From Shinella pollutisoli (GTDB lineage Bacteria; Pseudomonadota; Alphaproteobacteria; Rhizobiales; Rhizobiaceae): a DNA stretch of 64,000 bases. Under the pieces are notes generated by a model. It had not been told where the DNA came from, made no database searches, and saw only the letters and a program-made list of their open reading frames with translations. The stretch lies in contig NZ_JANFDG010000025.1 of assembly GCF_024609765.1 (NCBI RefSeq), positions 21,023 to 85,022 on the forward strand, given 5' to 3'. The translations under genes were made by a program, and so were the position numbers. Positions 46,461 to 56,697 of this stretch are shown here, one piece after another; the first letter of the stretch is position 1; the number at the start of each line of letters is the position of its first letter.

Positions 46461-47060
46461 TCATCCGTTCGTCGCCGGCTCCTCGTCGGCGGGCGTCTGC
46501 TCGGTGCCGCCGGTGCCGGCGTCCGGGTCCTCGGTGCCGGCGGCGGGCTTGCCGCGCAGGCGGTCGAGGATCGTCGCGTCCGCGTCCTCGGGAAGCAGCG
46601 CCACCAGGCGCGCGCCGAGATTGTCGAGGAGCGGCTTCGACTTGGCGGTCGTCACCCAGGAGGGCTGCTGCTGCGGGGCGACCAGCCAGTTGAAGAACAG
46701 CATGGCGACGACGACGAGCAGGATGCCGCGTGCGGCGCCGAACAGGAAGCCGAGCGTGCGGTCGAGCGCGCCGATGCGGCTGTCGATGATGAAGTCGGCA
46801 ATCCGCATGGTGATGAAGGAGATGACGATCAGCGCGACCAGGAAGACGGCCGCCGCCGAGCCGACCATCGCCACCGTGTCGCTGGTCGTGTAGTCCTTCG
46901 CGTAGGGCAGGAGCACGGGATAGAGGAAATAGGCGGCGGCGGCCGCGCCCACCCAGCTCGCCACGGAGAGCACCTCGCGCGAGAAACCGCGCACCATCGC
47001 CAGCACGGCGGAGAACAGCGCGACGCCGATGACTATACCGTCGAGAATCGTGATGGGCAT
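46461..47060 (-). CDS. cvpA: CvpA-family membrane protein
   Basis: 199-residue protein with four predicted membrane segments (DGIVIGVALFSAVLAMVRGF and GAARGILLVVVAMLFFNWLV among them). A Pro/Thr/Glu-rich cytoplasmic or periplasmic tail follows after residue 165. CvpA was named for colicin V production and affects envelope function. It often sits beside purF, as here. Starts at ATG 47060, 41 bp after radA. Confidence 0.92.
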   Translation of the reverse strand: MPITILDGIVIGVALFSAVLAMVRGFSREVLSVASWVGAAAAAYFLYPVLLPYAKDYTTSDTVAMVGSAAAVFLVALIVISFITMRIADFIIDSRIGALDRTLGFLFGAARGILLVVVAMLFFNWLVAPQQQPSWVTTAKSKPLLDNLGARLVALLPEDADATILDRLRGKPAAGTEDPDAGTGGTEQTPADEEPATNG

Positions 47061-47101
47061 GTTCGTCCTAACTCCAAACCGGTATCCGCCGGCGCGCGGC
47101 G

Positions 47102-48505
<1,404 letters not shown>

Positions 48506-48619
48506 GGGGCCTCGCTCGGGCTTAGAGGGAATCGTCGGCAAGCCCTAGCACAAAACGGGAACGAAACCCAATCCCCTCCGCTGCGATTGCCGCCCTTCGC
48601 GCGGGGGACTATGCTGAAA

Positions 48620-48645
48620 GAAAAAAGCGGCCGGGACCCGGCCGC
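48620..48645 (-). terminator. Hairpin with T-run on the minus strand upstream of radA
   Basis: On the minus strand an 8-bp GC stem (gcggccgg / ccggccgc) is followed by TTTTTTC. It lies in the radA/hypothetical divergent gap and would stop minus-strand transcripts coming from the cfa side, shielding radA. Confidence 0.65.
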
Positions 48646-48668
48646 GGGGCCTTCTAGGGACAGTCACG

Positions 48669-49268
48669 ATGCGACATTGGACAGGGGCGGCGGCACTTGC
48701 GGCCGCGTTGGCGCTTGCGGCCGGCCATGCCGCGGCCGGGGAGCGGGAGGACGCGCTGCGCGAGGCGCATGCCGTGCTGCTCGGCCTTGCGACCGACGGC
48801 GAGAAGCCGGGCCACGACGGGGCCGCCGACATCTACTATTCGATCATCGACAACCCGGACGCCCCGCGCCTCGTCACCCGGCTGGAGCTGGCGCTGGAGC
48901 CCTGCCGCTCGCGCACGATCTCCGCGCTGCAGTTCCCCGGCCGCTGGGCGAACCTCACGCTCACCATCACCGATCTCGGCCGCATCGCCGCCGTCGCGGC
49001 TTACGCCTCGGTCGACGACATGATCGCCGAGACGAACGCGATTCCCTTCGACGACCCGCGCGCCGAGCAGGTGGTGCTGACGGGCGAGGGGGTCTCCTGC
49101 ATGAGCCGGCTGTCGCTTGCCGGCGAGGAGCAGTCGAAGCCCACCTCCTGCGGCGACCGGCTCGACCTCGCCATGACGGACGACGAGCAGCGCGAGCGGG
49201 GTCTGAGGGCGCTGTCGGCCGTCGCCCGCCTCTGCAAGGTGGCCGTGCTCCAGCCGAGGCAAGACTAG
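48669..49268 (+). CDS. Exported hypothetical protein
   Basis: 199-residue protein with a clear signal peptide (MRHWTGAAALAAALALAAGH, cleaved near AAAG). The mature domain contains Cys residues in EPCRSRTIS, SCMSRL, TSCGDR and RLCKVAV, suggesting two disulfides in the periplasm. I do not recognise a named family. It is divergent from radA and its stop overlaps by 2 bp that of the convergent cfa-like gene. Confidence 0.78.
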   Translation: MRHWTGAAALAAALALAAGHAAAGEREDALREAHAVLLGLATDGEKPGHDGAADIYYSIIDNPDAPRLVTRLELALEPCRSRTISALQFPGRWANLTLTITDLGRIAAVAAYASVDDMIAETNAIPFDDPRAEQVVLTGEGVSCMSRLSLAGEEQSKPTSCGDRLDLAMTDDEQRERGLRALSAVARLCKVAVLQPRQD

Positions 49269-50551
49269 ATCGACGCCTCCTGCGGGAACTGCCGCGCGCC
49301 GCGCCGCTCGCCCTTGGGATTGGCCTCGTGCGCGCGCAGGCAGTCCTCGTCGCGGCCGATATAGTCGCGCGTCAGCGGCACCGCCTCCTGGTCGTGCACG
49401 AGCTGGAGCTGGAAGACGACGAGGTTCTGCCAGCGGAAGGCGCTTTCGGAGGCCGCGAGGTAGAATTCCCAGATGCGGCAGAAGCGTTCGTCGTAGAGCG
49501 CCTTCGCCTCCTCGCGCCGGGCCATGAAGCGCGTGCGCCAGTGGCGGAGCGTCTGGGCGTAGTGGAGCCTGAGGATCTCGATGTCGGTAATGGCGAGACC
49601 GCTCTTCTCCACCGACTGCATGATCTCCGACAGCGCCGGGATGTAGCCGCCGGGGAAGATGTACTTCTCGATGAACGGGTTGTTGGCCGCCGGCCGGTCG
49701 GTGCGGCCGATCGTGTGCAGCAGCATCACGCCGTCGCGCTTCAGGAGGGCGGCGCTCTTGCGGAAATAGGTGAGGTAGTTCGGCCGGCCGACATGCTCGA
49801 ACATGCCGACCGAGACGATGCGGTCGAACGGCCCCTCGGTGTTGCGGTAGTCCTGCAGCAGGAAGGAGACCGTATCGTCGAGGCCGGCGTCGCGGGCGCG
49901 CTTCTCCGCCAGCGCATGCTGCTCGTCGGAGAGCGTGACGCCCGTCACCTTCGCGCCCATGTGGCGGGCGAGGTAGAGCGCCATGCCGCCCCAGCCGCAG
50001 CCGATGTCGAGCACCGTCTGGCCCGGCCGGTTGATGTGGAGCTTGGCGGCGATGTGGCGCTTCTTGGCGAGCTGCGCCTCGTCCAGCGTCTGGTCGGGTC
50101 GCTCGAAATAGGCGCAGGAATATTGCCGGTCCTCGTCGAGGAACAGGTCGTAGAGCGCGCCGGTGAGGTCGTAGTGGTGCTGGACGTTGCGCCGCGAGCG
50201 GACGATGCCGTTCTTCTGGCGGAACCAGCGCACGAGGTAGCGCAGCCGGTCGAGCATCCGGTTCCAGCGCGTGTCGTAGTACTTGAAGTCCGGATTGCCG
50301 GTGAAGACGGTCTCCAGCAGGTCGTACATCTCGCCCTCGACGACGTCGATGTCGCCGGTGCCGTAGTAGTGGCCGAGATAGTAGGCCGGGTCGAAGGCGA
50401 GGCCGAAGAGCGCCTTCCTCGTGTTGACGCGTATGTGGACCCGCCGGCCCTTGCGGTCCCCATAGGTTCCGGCGCTGCCGTCGGGATAGGTGATGGTCAG
50501 GTCGCCCGTCTGGACGAGGCGGGACACGAGGCTGTCGACAATGAATTTCAT
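49265..50551 (-). CDS. cfa: Cyclopropane-fatty-acyl-phospholipid synthase family methyltransferase
   Basis: 428-residue SAM-dependent enzyme that adds a methylene bridge to unsaturated acyl chains of membrane lipids. Landmarks are QHHYDLTGALYDLFLDEDRQ, YSCAYF, the SAM motif VLDIGCGWGGMALYLA, and FDRIVSVGMFEHVG. The start at ATG 50551 (MKFIVDSLV) fits the family; the ORF to 50641 adds an unsupported leader. Rhizobia have more than one Cfa-like paralogue, so the exact lipid product is not certain. Confidence 0.93.
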   Translation of the reverse strand: MKFIVDSLVSRLVQTGDLTITYPDGSAGTYGDRKGRRVHIRVNTRKALFGLAFDPAYYLGHYYGTGDIDVVEGEMYDLLETVFTGNPDFKYYDTRWNRMLDRLRYLVRWFRQKNGIVRSRRNVQHHYDLTGALYDLFLDEDRQYSCAYFERPDQTLDEAQLAKKRHIAAKLHINRPGQTVLDIGCGWGGMALYLARHMGAKVTGVTLSDEQHALAEKRARDAGLDDTVSFLLQDYRNTEGPFDRIVSVGMFEHVGRPNYLTYFRKSAALLKRDGVMLLHTIGRTDRPAANNPFIEKYIFPGGYIPALSEIMQSVEKSGLAITDIEILRLHYAQTLRHWRTRFMARREEAKALYDERFCRIWEFYLAASESAFRWQNLVVFQLQLVHDQEAVPLTRDYIGRDEDCLRAHEANPKGERRGARQFPQEASI

Positions 50552-50707
50552 CCGCTGAACTCCGTCACGCAACAGCGGCGGAACGGGTCTGGTCGGAAAC
50601 CGGCCCTCGGTAGCGGCCCGACCGCCAATCCAATTTAACAAAGTTAAGATAATAGCGGAAAATCGGGGATTTCAACCCGTGCTTTTTGGCCATCGGCCGG
50701 AAAAGCG

Positions 50708-50733
50708 GAAGGGCCGGCGATTGCCGGCCCTTC
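50708..50733 (-). terminator. Terminator after rplI
   Basis: Stem gaagggccggc / gccggcccttc with a 4-nt loop, followed on the minus strand by a short pyrimidine run (cgctttt). It lies 10 bp after the rplI stop and ends the rpsF-rplI cluster. Confidence 0.7.
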
Positions 50734-50743
50734 GAGTGGTCTA

Positions 50744-51319
50744 TCAGGCTTCCTCGCCGTCGCGGTCGGCGTCCGGGTCGAAGAAGTCTTCCGGCTTCAG
50801 CGCGTCCTCGTCGACGCCGTAGATGGCGTCGGCCGACGTCAGGCTCTCGCCCTTGGCCTGGCGCTCGGCCTCGTCGGCCGAGCGGGCGACGTTGATCTCG
50901 ACCTTGATCTCGACTTCCGAGTGCAGGTGCAGGACGACGGCGTGCAGGCCGATCGCCTTGATCGGCGTGTTGAGCTCGACCTGGTTGCGGCCGATGTTGA
51001 AGCCTTCGGCAGCGAGCGTCTCGACGATGTCGCGGGCGGCGACCGAACCGTAGAGCTGGCCGGTTTCGCCGGCCGAGCGGATGACGACGAAGGACTTGCC
51101 GTCGAGCTCTTCGGCGACCTTCTGGGCCTCCGACTTGCGCTCGAGGTTGCGGGCTTCGAGCGTGGCGCGCTCGGCCTCGAAGCGCTTCTTGTTGGCTTCG
51201 TTGGCGCGCAGCGCCTTGCCGAGCGGCAGCAGGTAGTTGCGGGCGAAGCCGTCGCGCACCTTCACCGTCTCGCCCATCTGGCCGAGCTTGGCGATGCGTT
51301 CGAGGAGAATGACGTCCAT
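50744..51319 (-). CDS. rplI: 50S ribosomal protein L9
   Basis: 191-residue L9, which binds 23S rRNA and influences frame maintenance. The N-terminal domain is canonical ([20 protein letters not shown]). The C-terminus is extended by an acidic tail ([20 protein letters not shown]), as is usual in Rhizobiales. An aaaggaaag ribosome-binding site precedes ATG 51319. Last gene of rpsF-rpsR-DUF2232-rplI. Confidence 0.98.
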   Translation of the reverse strand: MDVILLERIAKLGQMGETVKVRDGFARNYLLPLGKALRANEANKKRFEAERATLEARNLERKSEAQKVAEELDGKSFVVIRSAGETGQLYGSVAARDIVETLAAEGFNIGRNQVELNTPIKAIGLHAVVLHLHSEVEIKVEINVARSADEAERQAKGESLTSADAIYGVDEDALKPEDFFDPDADRDGEEA

Positions 51320-51340
51320 GGATCTTTCCTTTCGTTGAGT

Positions 51341-52312
51341 TCAGGTGTTCCGGTTGTTGTTGGCCGGGCCGGCGGGCGTCAGCGCGATGGTGCGCCGCGT
51401 GTCCGCAAGACCCAGGATGAGGATGACGAGGATCGGCACCGTGAAGAGCAGCACCGAGATGTAGACGAGCCAGAGGGCGGCGAGCCGCCAGGGCTTGCCG
51501 CGCGTCCGGTAGTGCAGGCTCGCGAAGCCGGAAAGCACGAAGCCGGCCCCGAATGTGCCGCAGACGAGCGCGCCGATGATCGCCGGCACGCCGCCGAGGA
51601 AGGCGAGGACGAGGCCGGCGAGGAAGAAGAAGATGCCGTTGCGGTGCATGCGCAGCGAGGCCGGCATGTCCTCGCGCGGCCGCAGGCCCTTGCCCGAGAC
51701 GCGCACGATGAAGGTCGCAAGATAGTAGGCCGCGAACAGCAGGAACACCCAGAGCGCGCCCTGCACCAGCGGCAGCGCCAGCGCGAAGACGGACTTCAGC
51801 TGGGCGACCGCCGCGGCATCCGGATTGTAGAGCGGTTCCTGCGCCTTCAGCGCCTCGACGACGATGTCGACGAGCTGGCTCGCCATGGCGCTGTCGTAGC
51901 CGACGATAGCGCCGACCGCGATCATGCCGAGCGTCACCATGACGGCGAGGTGGGCGAGGATGTTGGAGAGCGGATACCAGGCGAGCGCGTCGTCCGGGCC
52001 GCCGAGCTCGGCGGCGGGGCGGGCGAGGTTGGCGAGGTGGCTGAGCCAGCCCGCCGGGACGAGCGTGATGATGACGATCAGAAGCGCGAAATGTGAGGAG
52101 ACCGTGAGGGCGGCGGTGACGGCGGCGGCGGCGATGGCGACGACGGCGCTGGCATTGCCCCAGCCGAGGCCGGCGATCAGGATCGGCAGCGCCGACGCCG
52201 CGTAGAGCACGATGGCGAACGACGACTGCGCATTCGCGCTCAGCGACAGCAGAGCGGCGGTCACTCCGGCGACGAGGCCGGTCGCAATCGATGTCGGCGT
52301 TAGCGTCTTCAC
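51341..52312 (-). CDS. DUF2232 membrane protein
   Basis: 323-residue inner-membrane protein with about eight hydrophobic segments, of the DUF2232 family. It is regularly found between rpsR and rplI in Rhizobiales, as here. Related proteins in other phyla are YybS-like. The function is unknown. It starts at a GTG (52312). The C-terminus is short and polar (TPAGPANNNRNT). Its position suggests cotranscription with the ribosomal genes. Confidence 0.88.
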   Translation of the reverse strand: MKTLTPTSIATGLVAGVTAALLSLSANAQSSFAIVLYAASALPILIAGLGWGNASAVVAIAAAAVTAALTVSSHFALLIVIITLVPAGWLSHLANLARPAAELGGPDDALAWYPLSNILAHLAVMVTLGMIAVGAIVGYDSAMASQLVDIVVEALKAQEPLYNPDAAAVAQLKSVFALALPLVQGALWVFLLFAAYYLATFIVRVSGKGLRPREDMPASLRMHRNGIFFFLAGLVLAFLGGVPAIIGALVCGTFGAGFVLSGFASLHYRTRGKPWRLAALWLVYISVLLFTVPILVILILGLADTRRTIALTPAGPANNNRNT

Positions 52313-52536
52313 GTCTCGCTGTCCTGTCCGGTCAGACAGTTAGAGGAGTTTCCCGGGAAAAGGATTCGGGAACGGCTCCCCAACATGGGGTTTGTCGGTT
52401 CCGATCCGCGCCCATCGCGGAAGGGAGGCGGGAAGGCGGCCTGCGCCGTCTTCCCCTTGAGTCGGGACCCGCGGGCCTGACGTCGAGTCATGCCGCAGGG
52501 TCATTCCCCGGAGTCATGCCGCCGGGAAAGCCGCCT

Positions 52537-52785
52537 TTACGCGACGACGTAGGGCAGCAGGCCGAGGAAGCGGGCGCGCTTGATCGCCTTGGCGAGCTCG
52601 CGCTGCTTCTTCTGGGAAACGGCCGTGATGCGGGAGGGCACGATCTTGCCGCGCTCGGAAATGTAGCGCGACAGCAGGCGCACGTCCTTGTAGTCGATCT
52701 TCGGGGCGTTGGCGCCGGAGAACGGGCAGGTCTTGCGGCGGCGGTGGAACGGACGGCGGGCCGGAGCGGAAGAAATATCAGCCAT
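52537..52785 (-). CDS. rpsR: 30S ribosomal protein S18
   Basis: 82-residue S18, which pairs with S6 on the 30S platform. Canonical segments are [40 protein letters not shown] and [20 protein letters not shown]. It starts 24 bp after rpsF with a strong aaggagac site. A Cys is present in the CPF segment, so this is probably not the zinc-free paralogue. Confidence 0.98.
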   Translation of the reverse strand: MADISSAPARRPFHRRRKTCPFSGANAPKIDYKDVRLLSRYISERGKIVPSRITAVSQKKQRELAKAIKRARFLGLLPYVVA

Positions 52786-52809
52786 TGTCTTTGTCTCCTT
52801 CTGCTTCGA

Positions 52810-53271
52810 TTACGCGCGGTCTTCGCGCGGCGGGCGCTGGTCGCCGTCGCGGCGCGGGCCGCGGTCGCCGTCGCGGCGCGGGCCACGGTCGCCGAAGTCG
52901 CGGCGCGGGCCGCGGTCGTCGCCGTCGCGGCGCGGACGGTCGTCGCGGTCGCGCTTCTGCATCATCGCGGACGGGCCTTCTTCATGGGCCTCGACGGCGA
53001 TGGTCATGTAGCGCAGGATGTCTTCGTTGATGCGCATCTGACGTTCCATCTCCTGCACGGCGGCGGCCGGAGCGTCGATGTCCATCAGCGCGTAATGCGC
53101 CTTGCGGTTCTTCTTGATGCGGTAGGTCAGGGACTTGAGGCCCCAGTTCTCGACCCGGCCGACCTTGCCGCCGTTCGCTTCGATGACGCCCTTGTACTGT
53201 TCGACGAGAGCGTCCACCTGCTGGGCGGACACGTCCTGGCGTGCCAGGAAGACATGTTCGTAGAGAGCCAT
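52810..53271 (-). CDS. rpsF: 30S ribosomal protein S6 with repetitive charged tail
   Basis: 153-residue S6. The conserved domain ([20 protein letters not shown], then [20 protein letters not shown]) ends near residue 105. Beyond it lies a tail rich in Arg, Asp and Gly made of near-repeats of RGPRRDGD. E. coli S6 also has a C-terminal tail, but acidic and modified by RimK; this one mixes charges. Leads the ribosomal cluster, with a candidate promoter about 220 bp upstream. Confidence 0.97.
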   Translation of the reverse strand: MALYEHVFLARQDVSAQQVDALVEQYKGVIEANGGKVGRVENWGLKSLTYRIKKNRKAHYALMDIDAPAAAVQEMERQMRINEDILRYMTIAVEAHEEGPSAMMQKRDRDDRPRRDGDDRGPRRDFGDRGPRRDGDRGPRRDGDQRPPREDRA

Positions 53272-53497
53272 GTGGCTTTGCCTTTCTTGCGTTTGATCCT
53301 ACACCCGAAACCGGCGCCAAGCCTCAACGACAGTTCTCAAGGGCGGCAAAGCCCGAAGCAAGAAAGCGTATCATCAGACGGTCGAGAGCGGAGACACGGG
53401 AGGCTGGAGCCCTCGGCCCCGATCGGCGTTCCCCTGCGGGAAGCGCCGGCCCTCCGTTCAGCCACCAGCCGGAGACCCGGGTGTTTTGAACAGCGCG

Positions 53498-53525
53498 CTT
53501 ATACGGATTTTTCGCGCCAATGCAA
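53498..53525 (-). promoter_or_regulatory. Candidate promoter of the rpsF cluster
   Basis: On the minus strand TTGCAT (53525-53520), a 16-bp spacer and TATAAG (53503-53498). It predicts a leader of about 220 nt before rpsF, long enough for an S6:S18 autoregulatory structure, which I cannot fold by eye. The 329-bp gap 53272-53600 has no gene. Confidence 0.5.
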
Positions 53526-53600
53526 GGGGCGGGGAACCGGAAGGCTCCACACGCGTTGTCCTGCCGGAAGCTAACGTGCAATCAGATGGGAGTGCAAGAC

Positions 53601-53927
53601 ATGCCAGACTATACGCCTGACAACCGTCCGCCGGAAGAACGCGGCCCGACCGTCGTCCACAGCCGCAGCACCGGAACCGGCGGCTGGGCCGTTGCCGTGA
53701 TCGTCGCGGTGCTGGTCGCCGTCGGCGCGATCTACTTCGCCACCAGCGGCCCGTCCGACGGCATCGACCCGAACGCCAACACCTCGTCGATCGGCACGCA
53801 GGACACGGCGCCGGCCGGTGGCGGCACGACGGATGTCCAGCCCACCACGCCGGGCGGCACCGCCGACGACGGCGCGGCAGGCACCCAGCAGCCGCTCCAG
53901 ACGCAGCCCGAGGGCGGCGCGCAGTAA
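53601..53927 (+). CDS. Small single-span membrane protein
   Basis: 108-residue protein starting MPDYTPDNRPPEERGPTVVH, with one membrane segment (WAVAVIVAVLVAVGAIYFAT) and a Gly/Thr/Pro-rich tail ending PLQTQPEGGAQ, probably periplasmic. Conserved hypothetical proteins of this shape occur in rhizobia; function unknown. The start at ATG 53601 is preferred to earlier in-frame codons (53586, 53520). Divergent from rpsF. Confidence 0.72.
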   Translation: MPDYTPDNRPPEERGPTVVHSRSTGTGGWAVAVIVAVLVAVGAIYFATSGPSDGIDPNANTSSIGTQDTAPAGGGTTDVQPTTPGGTADDGAAGTQQPLQTQPEGGAQ

Positions 53928-53944
53928 TCGCGGCAATGACGCAG

Positions 53945-53985
53945 AAAGACGGCCCTGGACGATCATCCGCGGCCGTCTTTCGTCG
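53945..53985. terminator. Bidirectional terminator between convergent genes
   Basis: 10-bp stem AAAGACGGCC / GGCCGTCTTT with a 16-nt loop. A T-run follows on the plus side and an equivalent A/T pattern on the minus side. It separates the small membrane-protein gene from the convergent TIGR03067-like gene. Confidence 0.75.
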
Positions 53986-54381
53986 TTAAAGCCGCCGCAG
54001 GCTGCGCAGCGTCAATCCCGGCCCGGCGCCGAACGCGTCGGGCCGTGCCATGTCCGCATCGGCCGCGAGGAAGGTGAACGTCGTCCCGTCGAGCGTGTAG
54101 ATGGCGGGAAGCGGCTTGCCGGCATCCGCGCCCGTCGCATCGGTCCAGGTGATGGACTTCGGCACGGTGGAGGCGTCGAGAACGAAGCGTCCCTCGAGGA
54201 TCGGCGCCGCGCCCGGCACGGCGACGCGGAAGGCCTGTCCCCGGATGGTCAGGATCGCGCCCGGCGCCGAATGCTCGTCCGGCGCGTCGGCGACGCCGTT
54301 TTCCTCGAAGCGGACCTGCATCCATTCGCCCTGCAGCATGCGCAGGTCGCGTGCGGTGCTGTTTTCGGCGGGCTCCTCCAT
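53986..54381 (-). CDS. TIGR03067-like lipocalin-type hypothetical protein
   Basis: 131-residue cytoplasmic-looking protein with LQGEWMQVRFEENGV near the N-terminus and IYTLDGTTFTFLAAD later, the pattern of TIGR03067 domains (small beta-barrel proteins of unknown function, common in planctomycetes). No signal peptide. It starts 4 bp after the aldo/keto reductase stop, so the two are probably cotranscribed. Confidence 0.7.
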   Translation of the reverse strand: MEEPAENSTARDLRMLQGEWMQVRFEENGVADAPDEHSAPGAILTIRGQAFRVAVPGAAPILEGRFVLDASTVPKSITWTDATGADAGKPLPAIYTLDGTTFTFLAADADMARPDAFGAGPGLTLRSLRRL

Positions 54382-54385
54382 GCCG

Positions 54386-55429
54386 TCAGATCGGCGCCGG
54401 ATAGAGCCGGTGGATGCGGCGGATGCCGTTCGTCACCTCCTGCGGGAGCGTCACGCCCGCGGCGGCGATGTCGGTCTTCAGCTGCGCCATCGTCGTCGCG
54501 CCGATGATGACCGACGTCATGAACGGGCGCGCGAGGCAGAAGGCGAGCGCCATCTGCGCCGGGTCGAGCCCGTGCTCGGCCGCAAGGTCGACATAGGCGC
54601 GCACGGCCGGTTCCTGGTGCGGCTGGTAGCGGCCGCCGAGGTCGTGGTTCCTCGTCAGCCGCGAGCCCTCGGGCCGGGCGCCGTCGAGGTACTTGCCGGT
54701 GAGCAGCCCGGCGGCGAGCGGCGAATAGGCGAGCAGGCCCACGTCCTCCTGGTGCGACAGCTCGGCCATGTCGAGGTCGTGGCTGCGGTAGAGCAGGTTG
54801 TATTCGTTCTGCACCGAGGCCATGCGCGGCAGGCCCCTGGCCTCGGCGTGCTTCAGGAACTGCATCGTGCCCCAGGCCGTCTCGTTGGAGAGGCCGACGG
54901 CGCGCACCTTGCCCGCCTTGACGAGCTCGTCCAGCGCCTCCAGCAGCTCGACTATGTCGTCGACCGCCTTCTGCCGGTCGTTGCGCGAGGGCGTGTAGCC
55001 CCAGGCGCCGCGGAAATGATAGTGCTCGCGGTTCGGCCAGTGGAGCTGGTAGAGGTCGAGATAGTCGGTCCGAAGCCGCGCCAGGCTGTCGTCGATCGCC
55101 TTGAACATGCCCGCGCGGCCCGCCGGCGCGCCGCCGCGGATGTAGGAGCGGCCGGGGCCCGCGACCTTGGAGGCGAGGACCACCCGGTCGCGGTTGCCGC
55201 GGGCGGCGAGCCACGAGCCGATGAAGCGTTCCGTATCGCCGTAGGTCTCGGCGGACGGCGGCGTGGTCGGGTAGAGTTCGGCGGTATCGATGAAGTTGAC
55301 GCCCTGGTCGAGCGCGTAGTCGAGCTGTTCGTGCGCCTCGTGCTCGCTGTTCTGCGAGCCCCAGGTCATCGTGCCGAGGCAGATTTCCGACACGCGGATG
55401 CCGGTCCGGCCGAGCGGATTGTATTTCAT
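54386..55429 (-). CDS. Aldo/keto reductase (Tas-like)
   Basis: 347-residue NADPH-dependent oxidoreductase. Family landmarks are MKYNPLGRTGIRVSEICLGT, NFIDTAELYP (catalytic Asp, Tyr), VVLASKVAGPG (Lys), DYLDLYQLHWPNR (His) and the cofactor loop SVIIGATTMAQLKTDI. It most resembles the Tas/AKR11-like group. The substrate is not predictable. The start at ATG 55429 matches the family; divergent from fabD. Confidence 0.93.
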   Translation of the reverse strand: MKYNPLGRTGIRVSEICLGTMTWGSQNSEHEAHEQLDYALDQGVNFIDTAELYPTTPPSAETYGDTERFIGSWLAARGNRDRVVLASKVAGPGRSYIRGGAPAGRAGMFKAIDDSLARLRTDYLDLYQLHWPNREHYHFRGAWGYTPSRNDRQKAVDDIVELLEALDELVKAGKVRAVGLSNETAWGTMQFLKHAEARGLPRMASVQNEYNLLYRSHDLDMAELSHQEDVGLLAYSPLAAGLLTGKYLDGARPEGSRLTRNHDLGGRYQPHQEPAVRAYVDLAAEHGLDPAQMALAFCLARPFMTSVIIGATTMAQLKTDIAAAGVTLPQEVTNGIRRIHRLYPAPI

Positions 55430-55636
55430 GGACGGGAATTTCCTTTTGACAAGAGCGGCGCGAATGTAGGCCGCTCGCCGGGAAGTGCAAGACGGCACGG
55501 CCGGGCCGGCGGCGATTCCCTGTGCACGGCGCCGGATTCGCCGCGCCGTCGCCACGCGCTGCGGCCGGCACGCCTTGACTCCGGCGGAGGGAATGTGAAT
55601 GGAAAAGGAAAACGAGAAACGGGAGAAACCCTCAAG

Positions 55637-56578
55637 ATGAGCGTTGCATTCACCTTTCCGGGCCAGGGCAGCCAGGCCGTCGGCATGGGCAAGGACCTCG
55701 CAGAGGCCTTTTCCGAGGCGCGCGCCGTTTTCGCGGAGGTCGACGAGGCGCTCGGCGAGACGCTCTCCGCCGTGATGTTCGAGGGGCCGGAGGAGACGCT
55801 GACGCTGACGGCGAACGCCCAGCCGGCGCTGATGGCGGTCTCGATCGCCGTCATGCGCGTCCTGGAAGCGCGCGGCCTGTCGCTGAAGGACAGGGTCTCC
55901 CACGTCGCCGGCCACTCGCTCGGCGAATATTCGGCGCTCTGTGCCGCCGGCACCTTCTCGCTTGCCGACACCGCGCGGCTCCTGCGCATCCGCGGCAACG
56001 CCATGCAGTCGGCCGTGCCGGTGGGCGAGGGCGCGATGGCCGCGATCATCGGCCTCGACGAGGCCGAGGTGGAGGCGGTCTGCCGCGAGGCGTCGACGGG
56101 CGGAAGCTGTCAGGTGGCCAACGACAACGGCGGCGGCCAGCTCGTCATCTCCGGCTCGAAGCCGGCGGTGGAGATCGCCGCGAGGCTCGCCACCGACCGG
56201 GGCGCCAAGCGCGCGCTGATGCTCTCCGTCTCCGCGCCTTTCCATTCCGCCCTGATGGGCCCGGCCGCCGACGCCATGCGCGAGGCGCTCGCGGGCGTCG
56301 CCGCCAGGGCGCCGGCCGTTCCGCTTGTCGCCAACGTGCGCGCCGCCCCCGTCAGCGATCCCGACGAGATCGTCCGCCTGCTCGTCGAGCAGGTCACCGG
56401 CCGGGTGCGCTGGCGCGAGACGGTCGAGTGGTTCGCGGCAAACGACGTGACGACCCTTTACGAGATCGGCTCCGGCAAGGTGCTGACGGGGCTTGCCCGC
56501 CGCATCGACAAGTCCGTCACCGGCATCGCGGTGGGGACGGCGGTGGATATCGACAATGCGCTTTCCGTGCTGATTTGA
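55637..56578 (+). CDS. fabD: Malonyl-CoA:ACP transacylase
   Basis: 313-residue FabD, which loads malonyl groups onto acyl carrier protein. The active-site Ser is in GHSLGEYSAL; the N-terminus AFTFPGQGSQAVGMG and SAPFHSALM (catalytic His) are canonical. Start at ATG 55637 (MSVAFTFPG), after gggagaaaccctcaag. First of the fabD-fabG-acpP-fabF run; a heptamer-repeat palindrome separates it from fabG. Confidence 0.97.
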   Translation: MSVAFTFPGQGSQAVGMGKDLAEAFSEARAVFAEVDEALGETLSAVMFEGPEETLTLTANAQPALMAVSIAVMRVLEARGLSLKDRVSHVAGHSLGEYSALCAAGTFSLADTARLLRIRGNAMQSAVPVGEGAMAAIIGLDEAEVEAVCREASTGGSCQVANDNGGGQLVISGSKPAVEIAARLATDRGAKRALMLSVSAPFHSALMGPAADAMREALAGVAARAPAVPLVANVRAAPVSDPDEIVRLLVEQVTGRVRWRETVEWFAANDVTTLYEIGSGKVLTGLARRIDKSVTGIAVGTAVDIDNALSVLI

Positions 56579-56580
56579 GG

Positions 56581-56677
56581 GCGAATAGCGAATAGCGAAT
56601 AGCGAATAGCGAATAGAAACGGGCGCTGCATTCCTTCTTTCTTTCTCCATTCGCTACTCCCTATTCGCTACTCGCCA
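56581..56677. repeat. cgaatag-family repeat, copy 2, with five tandem heptamers
   Basis: Five tandem copies of CGAATAG (56582-56616) form the left arm; the right arm ccattcgctactccctattc plus gctactcgcca (56647-56677) is its imperfect reverse complement. It lies in the fabD-fabG gap. The right arm matches the repeat at 38789-38867. The tandem heptamers could vary in number between strains. Confidence 0.8.
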
Positions 56678-56697
56678 TAGTGAGAGGAACCAACCCC

